DNA of 64,000 bases from Stromatinia cepivora (lineage: Eukaryota > Ascomycota > Leotiomycetes > Helotiales > Sclerotiniaceae): NCBI GenBank assembly GCA_014898415.1, contig RCTD01000012.1, forward strand, positions 1,178,001-1,242,000, given 5' to 3'. Positions 1-12,161 of this stretch are shown here, one piece after another (position 1 is the first letter of the stretch; each line of letters opens with the position of its first letter). Both the position numbers and the translations under genes were made by a program. The notes beneath the pieces are model-generated. The model was not told the DNA's origin. It was given only the letters and a program-made list of their open reading frames with translations, and made no database searches.

Positions 1-1059
1 TAATATCCATTGAATCGTAATTCCGAAAGTGGAATGGATTCTGCAATATATATAGGGCTCTAGATTCACTAAAGTGAAATAATACAGGGAATCCATTCGC
101 TATACAAACAACTAATTGTTATATAACCTGAACAAAATCGGGATAGAAGTAAAAAAGAGAAAGCTATTGAGAAAAACAATTTCTAAAAGTAATATTGAGT
201 CTATTACGAAAAGTTGAGATTTTATTCGAATCAAATCAATTCTGACCTTTGGCTTTATAAAGAGTCCTTTCGAATTTTACAATATAAGCATATAGAGAAT
301 CGATTCCTTATTTGAGAATGAATAACTTATCTTCAGCTTCTTAAACTTTATTCGGATTGTTATAAACATATATAAATTGATCCAGAATCGTTGTATAATC
401 TAAAGGAACATTTTGATCAAAAGAAAAAAGCTGAAATAATACTATAACTTATACATAAGATTCGAGATTAAAATAAATATAATAAAATTGAACTATAGAA
501 TTACCGATTGTAGCGTTGTCTACTTATAGTTTCGCTCGAATCGAGGAAAGCCAGGTATCGAACTTTTGAAAACTACCATTGAACTTTTCAGGATCAAAAA
601 GAAAAGGTTTCGAACAAAAAGAAATATAAACAACAAAAATGCATTCAAGAATCAAAGAGCGTAGAAACGAGATTTCATCCCGCTAACAAATCACTTCGCC
701 ACAAAGTTCTGCAATTGCGAGGTTTATCGAATCGTAATCCATAACTTAGAAATTAAGGATAAAAAAAAAGATAATATTTTCGAATAATATCAAGAAGATC
801 TATATACAAACGAAAAAGCATAAACAATATACCTAAACAGAAACAAATAAAGTATACATAAACATATACAAATGTTATTCCATTTCTTATCTGAAAAAGC
901 TTTTAATAATATATCGAATCTAACGAACATTTAGAAATCAACCTTAGAATTAAAAGCTACAAAGCTAAAGAAAATGTGCTACGAAGCTATATATATGATC
1001 GGCTCAGAGCTTAATACCGTACTAGCCCGATCGGACGCGATCACGTGTATCTCGTGACA
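1..1059 (-). mobile_element. Gag-only LTR element (short family), copy 1, cut by the window edge
   Basis: This stretch aligns throughout with the internal part and 5' LTR of the 1,676-bp element found twice near 24.6-27.95 kb. Bases 1-150 match 25215-25370, and bases 160-909 match 27050-27804. It ends in a 150-bp LTR (910-1059) with terminal CTCGTGACA. By comparison with the full copies, whose polypurine tract gives the direction, this copy reads on the minus strand, so its 5' LTR is at 910-1059 and its 3' end lies outside the window. It is inserted in Gypsy sequence; the right flank TTTAT (1060-1064) is the expected 5-bp target duplication, but the left one is off-window. Stops are frequent and no intact ORF remains. 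Confidence 0.85.
910..1059 (-). repeat. 150-bp LTR of the gag-only element (copy 1)
   Basis: It is the same length as the four LTRs at 24598-24747, 25372-25521, 26898-27047 and 27805-27954, and differs from them mainly by C/T and G/A changes. The end GATCACGTGTATCTCGTGACA region is unusually unmutated here. Confidence 0.85.
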
Positions 1060-4003
1060 TTTATATTCTTGAATTCGGTTAGGGCAACCAGTATTCTCTT
1101 TTCTGTATATCATTTGTTTTATCGGAAGTCTATTATATTATCGAATTCTTTTAAAATAATAATAAAGAATTCAATTTGTTTATCTTTTTTATATTCTAAT
1201 TGGAATTTATTGGATTTGAATATACATAAATCGAGAACTTCGAATAATATATAAAAAAGGTATTTATAAATCTATAATAATAATATAATTGATTAAAAAG
1301 AAGATAGATTGAATTTGAAAGAAATCAGGATTTCTTTCTTTTCAATAAAAATCTATATTACATTCATATTTAAAGATTCTTATTATACATTATCAATTAC
1401 AATTGATTTGCTCAATTATGAATCTCTTCGATTCCAATATTCTTCAAACTAATTATTTTATCGATCAATATCTTATTGGACTAATCGATCGATCTTCTGT
1501 TTGTAAAAGGATAATTAGATAACAAGGAGATTATTCGAATAAGAAATAGTATAGGATCTCTTTTTAGGCTATTCGAAACATCGATTGAAGTAATCGAGTT
1601 TTGTTCGAATCTTTAATAATTAAAGTCTATTTAAAATAACATTATAATTCCTTAATTCAATAATAAAGAAAAGAATAAAAGATTATTCATAATTATCGAT
1701 TATTAGATTAAGGAATGTAAAATAGATAATAATATGGTCTTATATACTATTATATTCTTTAACTTCAATTAAAACTTTAAATAATATAATTCTGAATTTA
1801 AATATAGGAAATAAACAAATAAAAAATATAATATTAATAAAAACAAATCTATTTACTTCAAAATCAATGAATATTCTTGATCGATAAATATAACCATTTT
1901 TCAAAAGATTATAAAAAAAGATAAATACTTTTTCTCCTATAAATTTAATTAAATCAAGAAATCTCATATCCTGTATAATACTTAAAATGGAAACGAAGTT
2001 TAAATATTTGATTTTAAACGCTTTTCTTCTTTTAAATAAAAATTCTGTATAATTTCAATTATAGTTTCTGAATTGAAATCTTCTTTGGTATCTTGATATT
2101 CTTCGAATTCTTTTACTTCTTCTTATACTATCTCGATTTCATTGAAATTATTAATACAAAGTATTAATATATATATTACTCCAAGAAAGAGAAAAAGCAA
2201 TAAGTATTTAAAGTTCGAATAATTATTAGATATAATAAAGCTGATATATCCGGGAAGGGCATTTCAAAATAGAAATGGTTTCAGAAATATAAAGATTCCA
2301 AAATTGAAATTATTAAAATTTCAAAAGAATTACAAAGAATTTGTAATAATTATTGATTTATAAATAATTACAAAAGCTTTTCGATCAACACAATATCAAT
2401 TTTGTTTTTATAATAAAACTTCGTTTTGATTTATTCTAATAAATATATTTATAAATTCTTTTATAATTTTATAATCCTTGATAAATATTATTATTACTTA
2501 CAAAAGAAAATCGGAAATCTTTTATTCAAGATCCCTAAATAGAATTTTATTATTAGTAATTTTTATTTGGATAACAAATAATCTAAACTTTTTATATTAT
2601 TCTAGAAAATTACTATATCGAATTGTATTAAACATAATCTATATCTCATATTGAAAGCAAACATCATCAATTTCGATCGAGTTCCGATAGATCATTACAA
2701 ACTATTCAATCAATTCGAATACTATAAATCGAAACATTTGTATATAAAAAGTATGATAATATACTTATACTTCCGATTCGATTTGATCGATTATATATAT
2801 ACAGTATTACATTTCATTTTTAAATGATATAATATACAATTCGAATTGTTCTATAACCAATAATTACTATAAACTAATTTTAGATTCAATACTATCGCTA
2901 AATTTAGTAATAAGATTTGTGGATTTTGGTATATATATCTTACTACGAGTTATAATTAATACAGGAATGCGATCTTAATCAATTAAATCGGTTTCTTGAA
3001 TAAAAGGACCCTTAATTATTAAATAGATCATTACTTCCTGAAAAAAAAAAGAGAATCCTTAAAGAGCCTTAGATGATCAAATCGTTTAATCAAAGTTTTC
3101 TTCCTTTGATTTCAGGATCTTCAGGTTTGCTTAAATAAAGATCCTTGGATTTCGATTAAGGGAATAAGGGGAATCCCAGATACTACTATTGATTTAAATA
3201 CTTATATAAATATCATTTAGAATTTAAAAAAAGATTGTATTGTTGCAAAGCTTATTGTCATCATAACTTTCAATTATCGATTTTCCTCTTTCAAATTTAT
3301 AATTATTGTATAGAGATCTTATAATTGTAATAATAATTCGGAAGAAACAATTGAACCATTAAAAGCATCGGCTTTATATATTGGAATCTTCTCTTTACCA
3401 ATCTTCTTTCTTCCAATAATAATATTATTCAATCCTGTATTCATATTTTCTTCAAAGAATTATTGAAATAATTGAAGAAAAGGAAAGGGTTCCTTAGAAT
3501 ATACTTTCAAAAGTTCAAAGTATACAGAAGGAGGAGTTCGTTGCATTATGAAAATGATAATACACTTCTAAAAAGATTTATCTTCGTCAACTAGATTGGA
3601 ATAGATTTTCTTCCTCTAAATATAATGTCCGTAAAAGTTTACCTAAAAAGGTATTATTAAAATGAAATATTATTTAGAAGATCATTAGATAACCGGACAT
3701 TTGTAAATAAATTATAAATAATATAATATACAAGAGCTATAATAAAGCTGAATAAATAGGGTCAATTATATTCCTTAGAATTTACAATTAAAGAATTATA
3801 ATTCGTAAAAAGCGACTAGATATATATATACAAATACCCATTTGTAGATTGCAGAATTGTATATATACATTATTAGGGTTACTATTTTACTATACTAAAT
3901 TGTATAATTCGTAATGTATATACACGGATGATCAGTTCATAAATTGATATAGGAGATAAGAGGTATCACGTGGTTAGCCTCCTGTGGTTCACGATTCGTG
4001 ACA
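1060..4003 (-). mobile_element. Gypsy chromovirus, copy A (minus strand, 5' half), RIP-degraded
   Basis: This copy matches the complete Gypsy at 19442-29848 in reverse orientation. Bases 3722-4003 are its 282-bp 5' LTR. Moving left, the sequence follows the Gypsy 5' internal region, gag and protease. The minus-strand frame at 1740-1967 shows the same protease-region residues (YIYRSR-FID...NRFVFIN) as 21544-21765 on the plus strand. It is interrupted at 1059/1060 by a gag-only LTR element; the rest lies outside the window. It sits in a Copia reverse transcriptase, with GATTT (4004-4008) as the likely right-hand target duplication. Many in-frame stops make it inactive. Confidence 0.85.
3722..4003 (-). 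repeat. Gypsy 282-bp LTR (5' LTR of copy A)
   Basis: It has the same length as the LTR pair 19442-19723 and 29567-29848. The outer end reads TGTCACGAATCGTG on the minus strand. The inner end has decayed from the expected TGTGACGCACAAGAG to TATAATATACAAGAG, all by C-to-T or G-to-A changes. Confidence 0.85.
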
Positions 4004-5281
4004 GATTTTATATAAAGTTTAGCAGATTTATATTTGTATATATCCAAAGATTGTGATATAATATTATTAGTATATATTAACGATATCGTTATTGTATTAT
4101 ATATATCATTACAAATCATTTAGTTCGATGAAAAGCTATTAGCCCGTTTTAATATCAAGAATTTAAGGAAGATTAATAAGATTCTAGATATTAGGATTAT
4201 TTGCAATAGAAAAGTATATATATTAATTATAGATCAAAAAGAATATCTTGATATTATACTAATTAAATACAGTATTATATATAAATAATATCAAATCAAG
4301 AAATTGCCAATAATGAATTATACTTATCTTCAGTTAACAATCGATAATAATGAATTGGTAAATGTAAATGAATATCAATAACAAATAGGAAATATAATCT
4401 ATTCAATAATATATATTCAATCAAATATAGTATTCTCAATTGGAAGACTTTCACAATTTATAACAAAACCAACAAAATATCATATTATAGTTTTGAAGAA
4501 TCTGATGCGATATCTACGATCAATAATTAAATAAAAGCTATAATTCAGATCAAAAAGAATACAATCTGATATCTATAAAGAATACAATATATTTGATAAT
4601 ACAATAAAAGTATATATAAATATAGATTGAATTAATAATAAATATAACCAGAAAAGTGTTTTAAAGGAAATTATGATATTCTATAAAGGCCTTATATCAT
4701 AAACTAACAAGAAACAAATATTTATAATTATCTTTAATATAGAATCAGAATATATTGTGATAACAATATTTACCAAACAAGGGAGATAGATTGTATAAAT
4801 ACTCAAAGATTTATTTAAATCAAATTATATTGGAAAGAACAGAGATACAATTCAAATACTTAATGATAATCAAAATATTTTAGTTTTAACTAAGAATCTA
4901 TATTTGTATAAATGATTTAAATATATAGATATCAATTATCATTTTATTAAGGATTTGATAGAAAAGGAGAAAATCGCTATTAATTATATCAATACATATA
5001 ATATAATTGCTAACAGAATGATAAAGTTTTATATAAGGATTACTTTCAAAAGGTTTAAGAAAATATTAGGATTAATAATCTAGAAGAATCGAATAAGATA
5101 TCTTTAATAAAGGAGTATTGGAAATAAAGCTATTATAGGATTAGAATTGAGATCATATAATCACAATGGTATATAGACCATATTTGGGAATAACTTCAAT
5201 TCTATTTTTACTAGAATAATAAATCCTTAATTCAATCTATATAATCAACAATACTACTACTTCCTGCATCAAAAATTAACA
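4004..5281 (+). mobile_element. Copia 3' fragment: RT end, RNase H and 3' LTR
   Basis: It aligns in reverse with 18094-19370, the 3' end of the large Copia. In the plus-strand frame, RNase H residues are visible around 4618-4690 (INNKYNQKSV, then FYKGLIS), equivalent to the usual Ty1/copia D-W-A-G-D..RKS..G..F...GPI stretch with Trp and Gly positions altered. From 4780 to 5100 the C-terminal copia tail follows (KQG...I-ILKDL; then H-YHFI-DL; ITFKRFKK-LGLI). The 3' LTR is 5116-5281. The flank ATTAC (5282-5286) would be its target duplication, with the partner outside the window. The fragment is interrupted on its left by the minus-strand Gypsy. Confidence 0.85.
5116..5281 (+). repeat. Copia 166-bp LTR (3' LTR of the left copy)
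   Basis: It starts TATTGGAAAT and ends AAAATTAACA. The two LTRs of the large Copia (18094-18259 and 33814-33979) are also exactly 166 bp and align end to end in the opposite orientation. The terminal TG has become TA, consistent with RIP. Confidence 0.85.
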
Positions 5282-5310
5282 ATTACTAATAATAATAATA
5301 TTATTAAAAC

Positions 5311-6890
5311 TGTCACGAATCGTGAACCACAGGAGGCTAATCACGTGATATCTCTTATCTCCCATATCAATTGGTGAGCTGATCGTCTATACATATACAT
5401 TACAATTCATACAATTTAGTATAATAAATAGTAATCCTAATAATATATATATACAACCCTATAACTTATAAATAAATATTTATATATATATATCTAATCG
5501 CTCCTTACAAATCATAATTCTTCAATTATAAATTCTAAAGAATATAATTGATCCTATTTATTCAACTTTATTACAATTCTTATATATTATATTATCTATA
5601 ATTCATTACAAACATCCAGCTATTTGATAATCTTCCAAATAATACTTTACTTAATAATACCTTTTTAAATATACCTTTACAAACATTCTATCTATAAAAA
5701 AAAGATCTATTTCAATCTAATTAACAGAAATATAAACCTCTTTAGAAATATACTATTACTTTTACAATACAACAAAGATATAAATCCTTTTAGAAATATA
5801 TTATTATTTTCATAATACAATGAACTCTATTTCCTATACATCTCGAATCTTCAAAAACCTATTCTAAAAAACCCTTTCCTTCTCTTCAATTACTTCAACA
5901 ATTTTCCAAAGAAAATATAAATATAAACTTTGATAATATTACTATTGAAAGAAAAAAGATTAATAAAAAGAAAATTCTAATATATAAAATCAATATTTTC
6001 AATAATTCAATTATTCTTCCTGATTCATTATTATAATTATAAAATCTTTATATAATAATTACAAATTTGAAAAAGGTGAATCAACAATTGAAAATTATAA
6101 TAACAATGAATTCTACAATAATACAATCTCCTTTTGAATCCCAAATAATATTAATACAAATATTCAAATCAATAACAATATCTAGGACACCCTTTATTCC
6201 TTTAATTAAAAAAAAAAAATCTTTATCTAAACAAACCTGAAAATCCCGAAATTAAAAGAAGAAAACTTTGATTAAACAATCTAATTATTCAGAGGTTTTT
6301 AATAATTTAATTCTTCTTTCTCTTCAGAAAATAACGATTTATATAATAATTAAAGATTCTTTTATTCAAAAAATCAATCTAATCAATCTAAATTATATTC
6401 TTATATTAATTATAATTCATATCGGGATATATATATATTAAAATCTATAAATCTTATTATTAAATTTAACAATAATATTAAATATAAAATTAGTTTGTAG
6501 TAATTATTGATTATAGAACAATTCGAACTATATATTATATTATTTAAAAATGAAATATAATATTATATATATATAATCGATCAAATCGAATCAAAAGTAA
6601 AAATATATTGTTATACTCTTTATATATAAATACTCCGATTTATTATATTCGAATTGATTGAACAATTTATAGCGATTTATTAGAATCTGATTAAAATCGA
6701 TAATATTCGTTTTCAATATGAAATATAAATTATACTTAAAATAATTTGATATAACAATTTTCTAGAATAATATAAGAAATTTAGATTATTTATTATTTAA
6801 ATAAAGATTATTAATAATAAGATTCTATTTAGGGATTTCGAATGAAATATTTCCGATTTTCTTTTGAAAATGATAATAATATTTATCAAG
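5311..6890 (+). mobile_element. Gypsy 5' fragment: 5' LTR plus about 1.3 kb of internal sequence
   Basis: Bases 5311-5591 are a Gypsy LTR starting TGTCACGAATCGTG, and 5592 to about 6890 follow the Gypsy 5' internal region at 19724 to about 20975 in the same orientation. Similarity stops near 6890, so the remainder of this copy is missing. It is the most AT-enriched of the Gypsy copies here and has no usable reading frame. No left target duplication can be paired because the 3' end is gone. Confidence 0.8.
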
Positions 6891-7028
6891 GATTGTAATA
6901 TTAGAATATAATCGAAAAGTATCGAATTCGTTAAAGTTTGATTCAATATTTGATTTTCGATAATTTTCAATATTTATAGTTTTCTTTTAATAAGTTTTTA
7001 AAAGAAAAAGAAAAGTATATATTTTTCT

Positions 7029-7154
<126 letters not shown>

Positions 7155-7785
7155 TTCATATTCAAATTCAAATTCAGAAATTATAGAATCTATATAAAAT
7201 CTATTCTATATTTTAATATAGAATTTGATATATAGATTATTTTTTCGAAAAAGAGAATTCCGAATAACTTCAAATTTTGTAATTATTGAATTAAAAAAGC
7301 TTCAAATTATAAGTGTTTAGTAGGTTGTGCAGTATGAGCTGGTTGTAGGTCCTGAGGGGTGTGAAAAATAACTATGAAGAGTGTAGTGAATCCATTGTTA
7401 TTTTTAGTTTCGAAAGGGCTGGAGTCAAAGCTCGTTATTATTATTATTAAATATAAGATTTTTTGAAAAGTGAATTACCTTTTGTTATAAATATTATTAT
7501 TTCAAAAATCATTATAGATTTATAATCTTTAATAAAAATAATAAAAATAATAAAAATAGTGGGGATGGTAGGGATGATGAAAATAATAAAAATAATAGAA
7601 ATAGTGGGGTGGGGAGATGATGGGATGGTGGGGGTAATAAAAATAATAAAAATAATAAAATAATAAATAATAAAATAATAAAAATAATAAAAATAAAAAA
7701 ATAATAAAAATAATAAAAATAATAAAATAATAAAAGAATAAAAATAATAAAAATAAGTTAATTAAAATTGATTTATATCAAAAAT

Positions 7786-7915
7786 TATTTATTTTAATAA
7801 AATTATTTATTTTAATAAATTATTTATTTTAATAAAATTATTATTAATAAAATTATTTATTTTAATAAAATTATTTATTTTAATAAAATTATTTATTTTA
7901 ATAAAATAAATAAAT
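7786..7915. repeat. AT-only minisatellite, about 18-bp unit
   Basis: Tandem units close to AAATTATTTATTTTAATA, with one shorter unit in the middle. Confidence 0.8.
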
Positions 7916-8657
7916 CTTTTATATTTCTTTTTAGGTATTCAATTTTTTATTTATATTAAATTAATATTAAAAATAATAATTTTGAAATTGAATTTTCTTA
8001 TTATATATAACAATAATTTTTAACTTTTCAAAAAGTTATTTTATAATTTTTTTATGATGTTTTATTTAATTCAATATCAAAAAATTTAGAAGATAAAGTT
8101 GGGTTGACTTGTTATTCGTTTTCTTTAGTCTTTTGGAGGATTTATTCTTTTTTCTTCGTATTCTTTTGTTCTTTTATTCGTTGTATTTTTTATTGGGGTT
8201 TTATTCTTTGATCTTTTAGATTCTTTTCTGTTATGTCTGGTTATTCTTTTATTCTTTAATTCTTTTATTCTTTTAGTCTTTTATTCTTGTTATTCTTTTA
8301 TTCATTTTTATCTTTTATTCTTTTATTCTTTATTCTTTTGTTGTTATTTTTAATAAATATCATTTTACATATTTAAAAATATTAATTAAAAAAAGAAATT
8401 AATATTTTTAAGAAAATATCTCTTTATAATAAAATAATATATTTCAATAAATTTAAAGAAATTTTATTTTCTTTATATTCTTTAATATAAAATTCATAAA
8501 TTATTATAAATCTTCAAATATTATATTCGAATTTATATAATACTATTAATACTATAATTATATAATTTATATTATAATTATATAATACTATTTATATTAT
8601 AATCATATGATATTATTAGTATTACGATTATATAATATTATTTGTATTATAATTATA

Positions 8658-8820
8658 TGTTAACAAGTCATATTGAGTGGGTGGAAAAGCCTTATTATTC
8701 TAAGGTTATCTGGTTAGAAGCTATTATACAGGTTGTATGATTCGATAGAATCATATGCAGACTAATCCCATTATAGTATAATCCCATACTTAGATATACA
8801 ATATAATCCAAAATCCAATA
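8658..8820 (-). repeat. 163-bp LTR (3' LTR of the 2.3-kb element)
   Basis: It pairs with 10827-10989 over the whole length, with only scattered C/T and G/A differences. Confidence 0.9.
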
Positions 8821-10497
8821 CTCCCCCAGGAATGTAATATATATAAAAACAGAGAGGGCTAAACTATAAATACTACAATTAGTTTAAATCGAGCTGAGCA
8901 ATGTTAGCCTGAAAATAGAAAGCCAATAATGTTAAATGATCATTCCTTTGCTAGATCTTTTAAGACCCAAGATCTAATAAGATTCGAATAGAATAATCAC
9001 TTTACAATAGTATAATAATCTTTAAAGAATAATCAATACCCCTTTTTTTATAATAAAAATTAAAAGAAATCCATCTTTCTTACTCCCAATCCTCCAATTA
9101 TATTGGATTAGAGTTTTCAGCCCTATATCACAATACAGATACCTTTTTCTAATAAAACAGTATATCTTATAGAATCATACTTATAACTCTTTCCTTTGTA
9201 ACAAAAATATAACTAACTATCAACCAGAATGACTGATAGACTACTAACTAGTAACTCTTACTCCAAAAAACCACTATATCTGTCGACCTCTAATACTATA
9301 CTTGTCTAAATACTAATGATCTCTATATACTAACTGATAAGCTACTACCGGCTCCAAAAAGCTATAGTATCTATCAACCTCTAATACCACATTTGGTTAA
9401 GTATTTAATGATCTCTATATACTATATAGCAGAATTTAATACTCCTCTTATTTGGATATATGTTTTTCTATTATTAATGTAATCATTTGCTCCTCCCAAT
9501 ATATCGCTCTGTATATCTTCCGGTATACAATCTCCTCCTTTAGTTCCACCTCCGGCTCCTCCTATAATCATTTCCGATTCCACCTCCGGCTCCCTTACCA
9601 GGGATACTCTCCTTTTCCCCTATAACCATCAATATAATTATCATTGTAAATATTGAATATAAAGATATAACAAAATAATATTGATCTAAAAGTAAAAACA
9701 AAATAATATTGAGATAATATATAATAAACAACATATCAAAAGATAACAAAACTGGTAATTATAATTACAAAAAGAAGAATAAAAAGATATCGAAAATATC
9801 AACAATAATATAAAAGAATAATGATTGAGGAAAAAATTAGATATTAATAAAGAATCCCCAAAAGGAATATAAAAAACATTCTCCTAGAATAGAAGCATTA
9901 TTTTTCAAAACAAAAAACAGTAATATCTTTCCAATACAAATACAATAAATTCCAAGGATATTACAGATATCGAATTCATTATTTCAAAGGTTCCAATTCA
10001 AGAATCAACTTCTACAGACCCTGAATCTATATTAGAAGCAAAATTTAAGATTGTCTTAAATTTTGTTGATAAATCTATTTCAATAGAATCAAAAAGTGAA
10101 GTAAATCCACAATTATTTGAAGCCGAATAAAAGAATACAATAGATTTTGAAGACGAACCCTCAAAATACTTAAAACGAAAACAAATATAGGTTTTATAAT
10201 TCCCCTAAAAATTATATTAGAAATATAATCTCCAATATTTTTATTAGGTTTTCTACAAGGAACCTATCAATTGTATAAGGATCGAAGGTATTCGAGGAAC
10301 GGGAATATTCGAGTTTTGTTCTGGAGAGGTTTCGAAAGGCTTATTTTGCTTTGTAGAATGCTTATTTTTTATCGTTACCATCGATATAAGGCAAAAAGGC
10401 TTCCGAAAGAGAAAAAAGATATCGAGGGAATCGATTGATTTTCGAATTGTTGGAAAAAAGGATATAAAAAGGTAGTATCTTTTGTCTAAGTAATTTC

Positions 10498-10715
10498 TAA
10501 AGCGGGTTTTCCTGTATTAACTATATTATTGGGATTCAATTCTGTCAATATATTTAGTATAGCGGGTTTCCCTACTTGTCCATTGAATAGTCTATAATCC
10601 TATTCGATCTTATTTTGCAAATATATTTAATATAGCAGACTTCTTTGCTTGCCTGCTATACAAACTATTCTTTGCTTTGTCGGCTGTATTTAATATAACG
10701 GGTTTTCTTGTTTAA
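10498..10715. repeat. Degenerate tandem repeat, about 60-70-bp unit
   Basis: Four imperfect units each carry a TATAGCGGGTTTTCC-like core, at about 10500, 10558, 10629 and 10693, usually preceded by ATATTTAATA. They lie inside the 2.3-kb LTR element. Confidence 0.6.
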
Positions 10716-10812
10716 TTGTATCGACTTTGTTTATCTATTCTATCGGATCTATCAAGGATTTAATCTTTCACCCTGGAAGATTAACCCTAAACTATATAAT
10801 GATACACAGAAC

Positions 10813-10826
10813 CCGAACTCATAATC
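10813..10826 (-). promoter_or_regulatory. Putative primer-binding site, half-tRNA-iMet type
   Basis: Directly after the 5' LTR end the minus strand reads GATTATGAGTTCGG. This matches the complement of the initiator tRNA-Met anticodon arm (GGTTATGAGCCC, recalled from family knowledge) if three positions changed by RIP. The large Copia carries a related sequence at the same place. Confidence 0.5.
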
Positions 10827-10989
10827 TGTTAACAAATCATATTGAGTGGATGGAAAAGCCTTATTATTCTAAGGTTATCTGGCTAGAAGCTATTATACAG
10901 ATTGTGTGATTCGGTAGAATTACGTGCAGACTAATCCCATTATAGTATAGTCCCATGCTTAGATATACGATATGATCCAAAATCCAACA
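10827..10989 (-). repeat. 163-bp LTR (5' LTR of the 2.3-kb element)
   Basis: Partner of 8658-8820. The TTATA target duplication follows at 10990-10994. Confidence 0.9.
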
Positions 10990-12161
10990 TTATATAATAT
11001 TATTTGTATTACGATCGAAATCATTAATATAAAAGTATTCAAATAAAGAAACTCTAATTTAATTGAATATTAGAGGTATTCGGATGAAGAATCTTTATAA
11101 TATTAATCAAGATAATTAAAATAATGAATCTTTATTCAAATCGATGAATAAAAATAAGGTATTGATATATGAAAGAATTCGAAAAAAATATATAGGAAAA
11201 TTATACTTTCAATATTGAAGATTAAAAAATTGAATCCGAATATTATTCTATATTATTAATTATATAATATATAATATCCTTATATAACTTTATATTATTA
11301 TTATAATTTCATAATTGCTTATTCTATTATAATCTCCGAACCATTACTTCCAAATTATAAGATTTATCATCTTCAAATATATAATCTCTAATACTTTTAT
11401 TAAAAGTATTCCAAATTTGTAAAAATGAAATATTTTGAGATTCTTTATCTTTCTTATCATATCCCGTACAAACCTTACGTACTTTTTTTCGACCAATAAG
11501 AATCGAGTTGTGAGGGGTGTTTTGGGATATATATATTAGAATAGAAAGAAAGAAGAGTACAGGAGTACATACGATTATATAGAGGTTGATGAATGCTTCA
11601 GGCATCCAAGCTAGCTAGAAACGGATAATGAACCCGTGATATATCTTATCTTATTCTATCTCATTATCTCAAATATAAGTCAATCATCTTATTCTCAAGT
11701 ATCTATTATAGAGATTGAAAGAGTAAACAATATAAGGTATTTTTCATTTATTTATATATTATTATTTTTTCTATCTTCTAATACTGTTTCAAAGAATCCG
11801 AAAAGATATTAAAATGTTCCTTTCAAAATTTCGAATTTTGAAGATTCTAATAAATTTTCGAAATTTTGATAAAATTCAGGATTTTGATCAACGATCTTGT
11901 GATTTTAAGGATTTCGAAACTCGTAAATAGATTTTTAAATAAAAAGTTGATTTTCATCATATAAATTTTCAATCAGCGTGATGATATGATTGGTTAAGGC
12001 CCCTGTTTGTGGGACAAGCACGGCCATTTTTTGGCGTGTTTTACAATACTTCCCCCATCAACCTCTGTATATATATATATCCATGTAAACCCCGATCCCA
12101 ATCGCTATCTCCATACCGAGCAAGCCTTCCATATCATACACTGCAACCCTACACCATAAAC
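10990..12161. other. AT-rich boundary to the gene island
   Basis: No supported gene. A 92-codon minus-strand ORF at 11327-11605 has a hydrophobic start but resembles nothing I recognise, and its base composition matches the surrounding AT-rich DNA. Composition returns to normal near 11970-12060. Confidence 0.6.

Larger units (their letters stand above)
8658..10989 (-). mobile_element. 2.3-kb non-autonomous Copia-type LTR element
   Basis: Two 163-bp LTRs (8658-8820 and 10827-10989) flank 2,006 bp of internal sequence, and a perfect TTATA duplication lies on both sides (8653-8657 and 10990-10994). On the minus strand the LTR starts TGTTGGATTTTGG and ends GTTAACA. The purine tract GGGGGAG (8821-8827 on the minus strand) abuts the left LTR, and a half-tRNA-type primer site (10813-10826) follows the right LTR, so the element reads on the minus strand. 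No RT, integrase or RNase H is visible. About 9940-10140 is similar to 30600-30770 of the large Copia, in inverted orientation relative to the window. A degenerate array lies at about 10498-10715. Confidence 0.85.

Noticed and set aside
11327..11605. 92-codon minus-strand ORF starting MPEAFINLYIIVC
   Set aside because: No recognised domain, AT-rich codon use like the surrounding degraded DNA, and no splice or promoter support.
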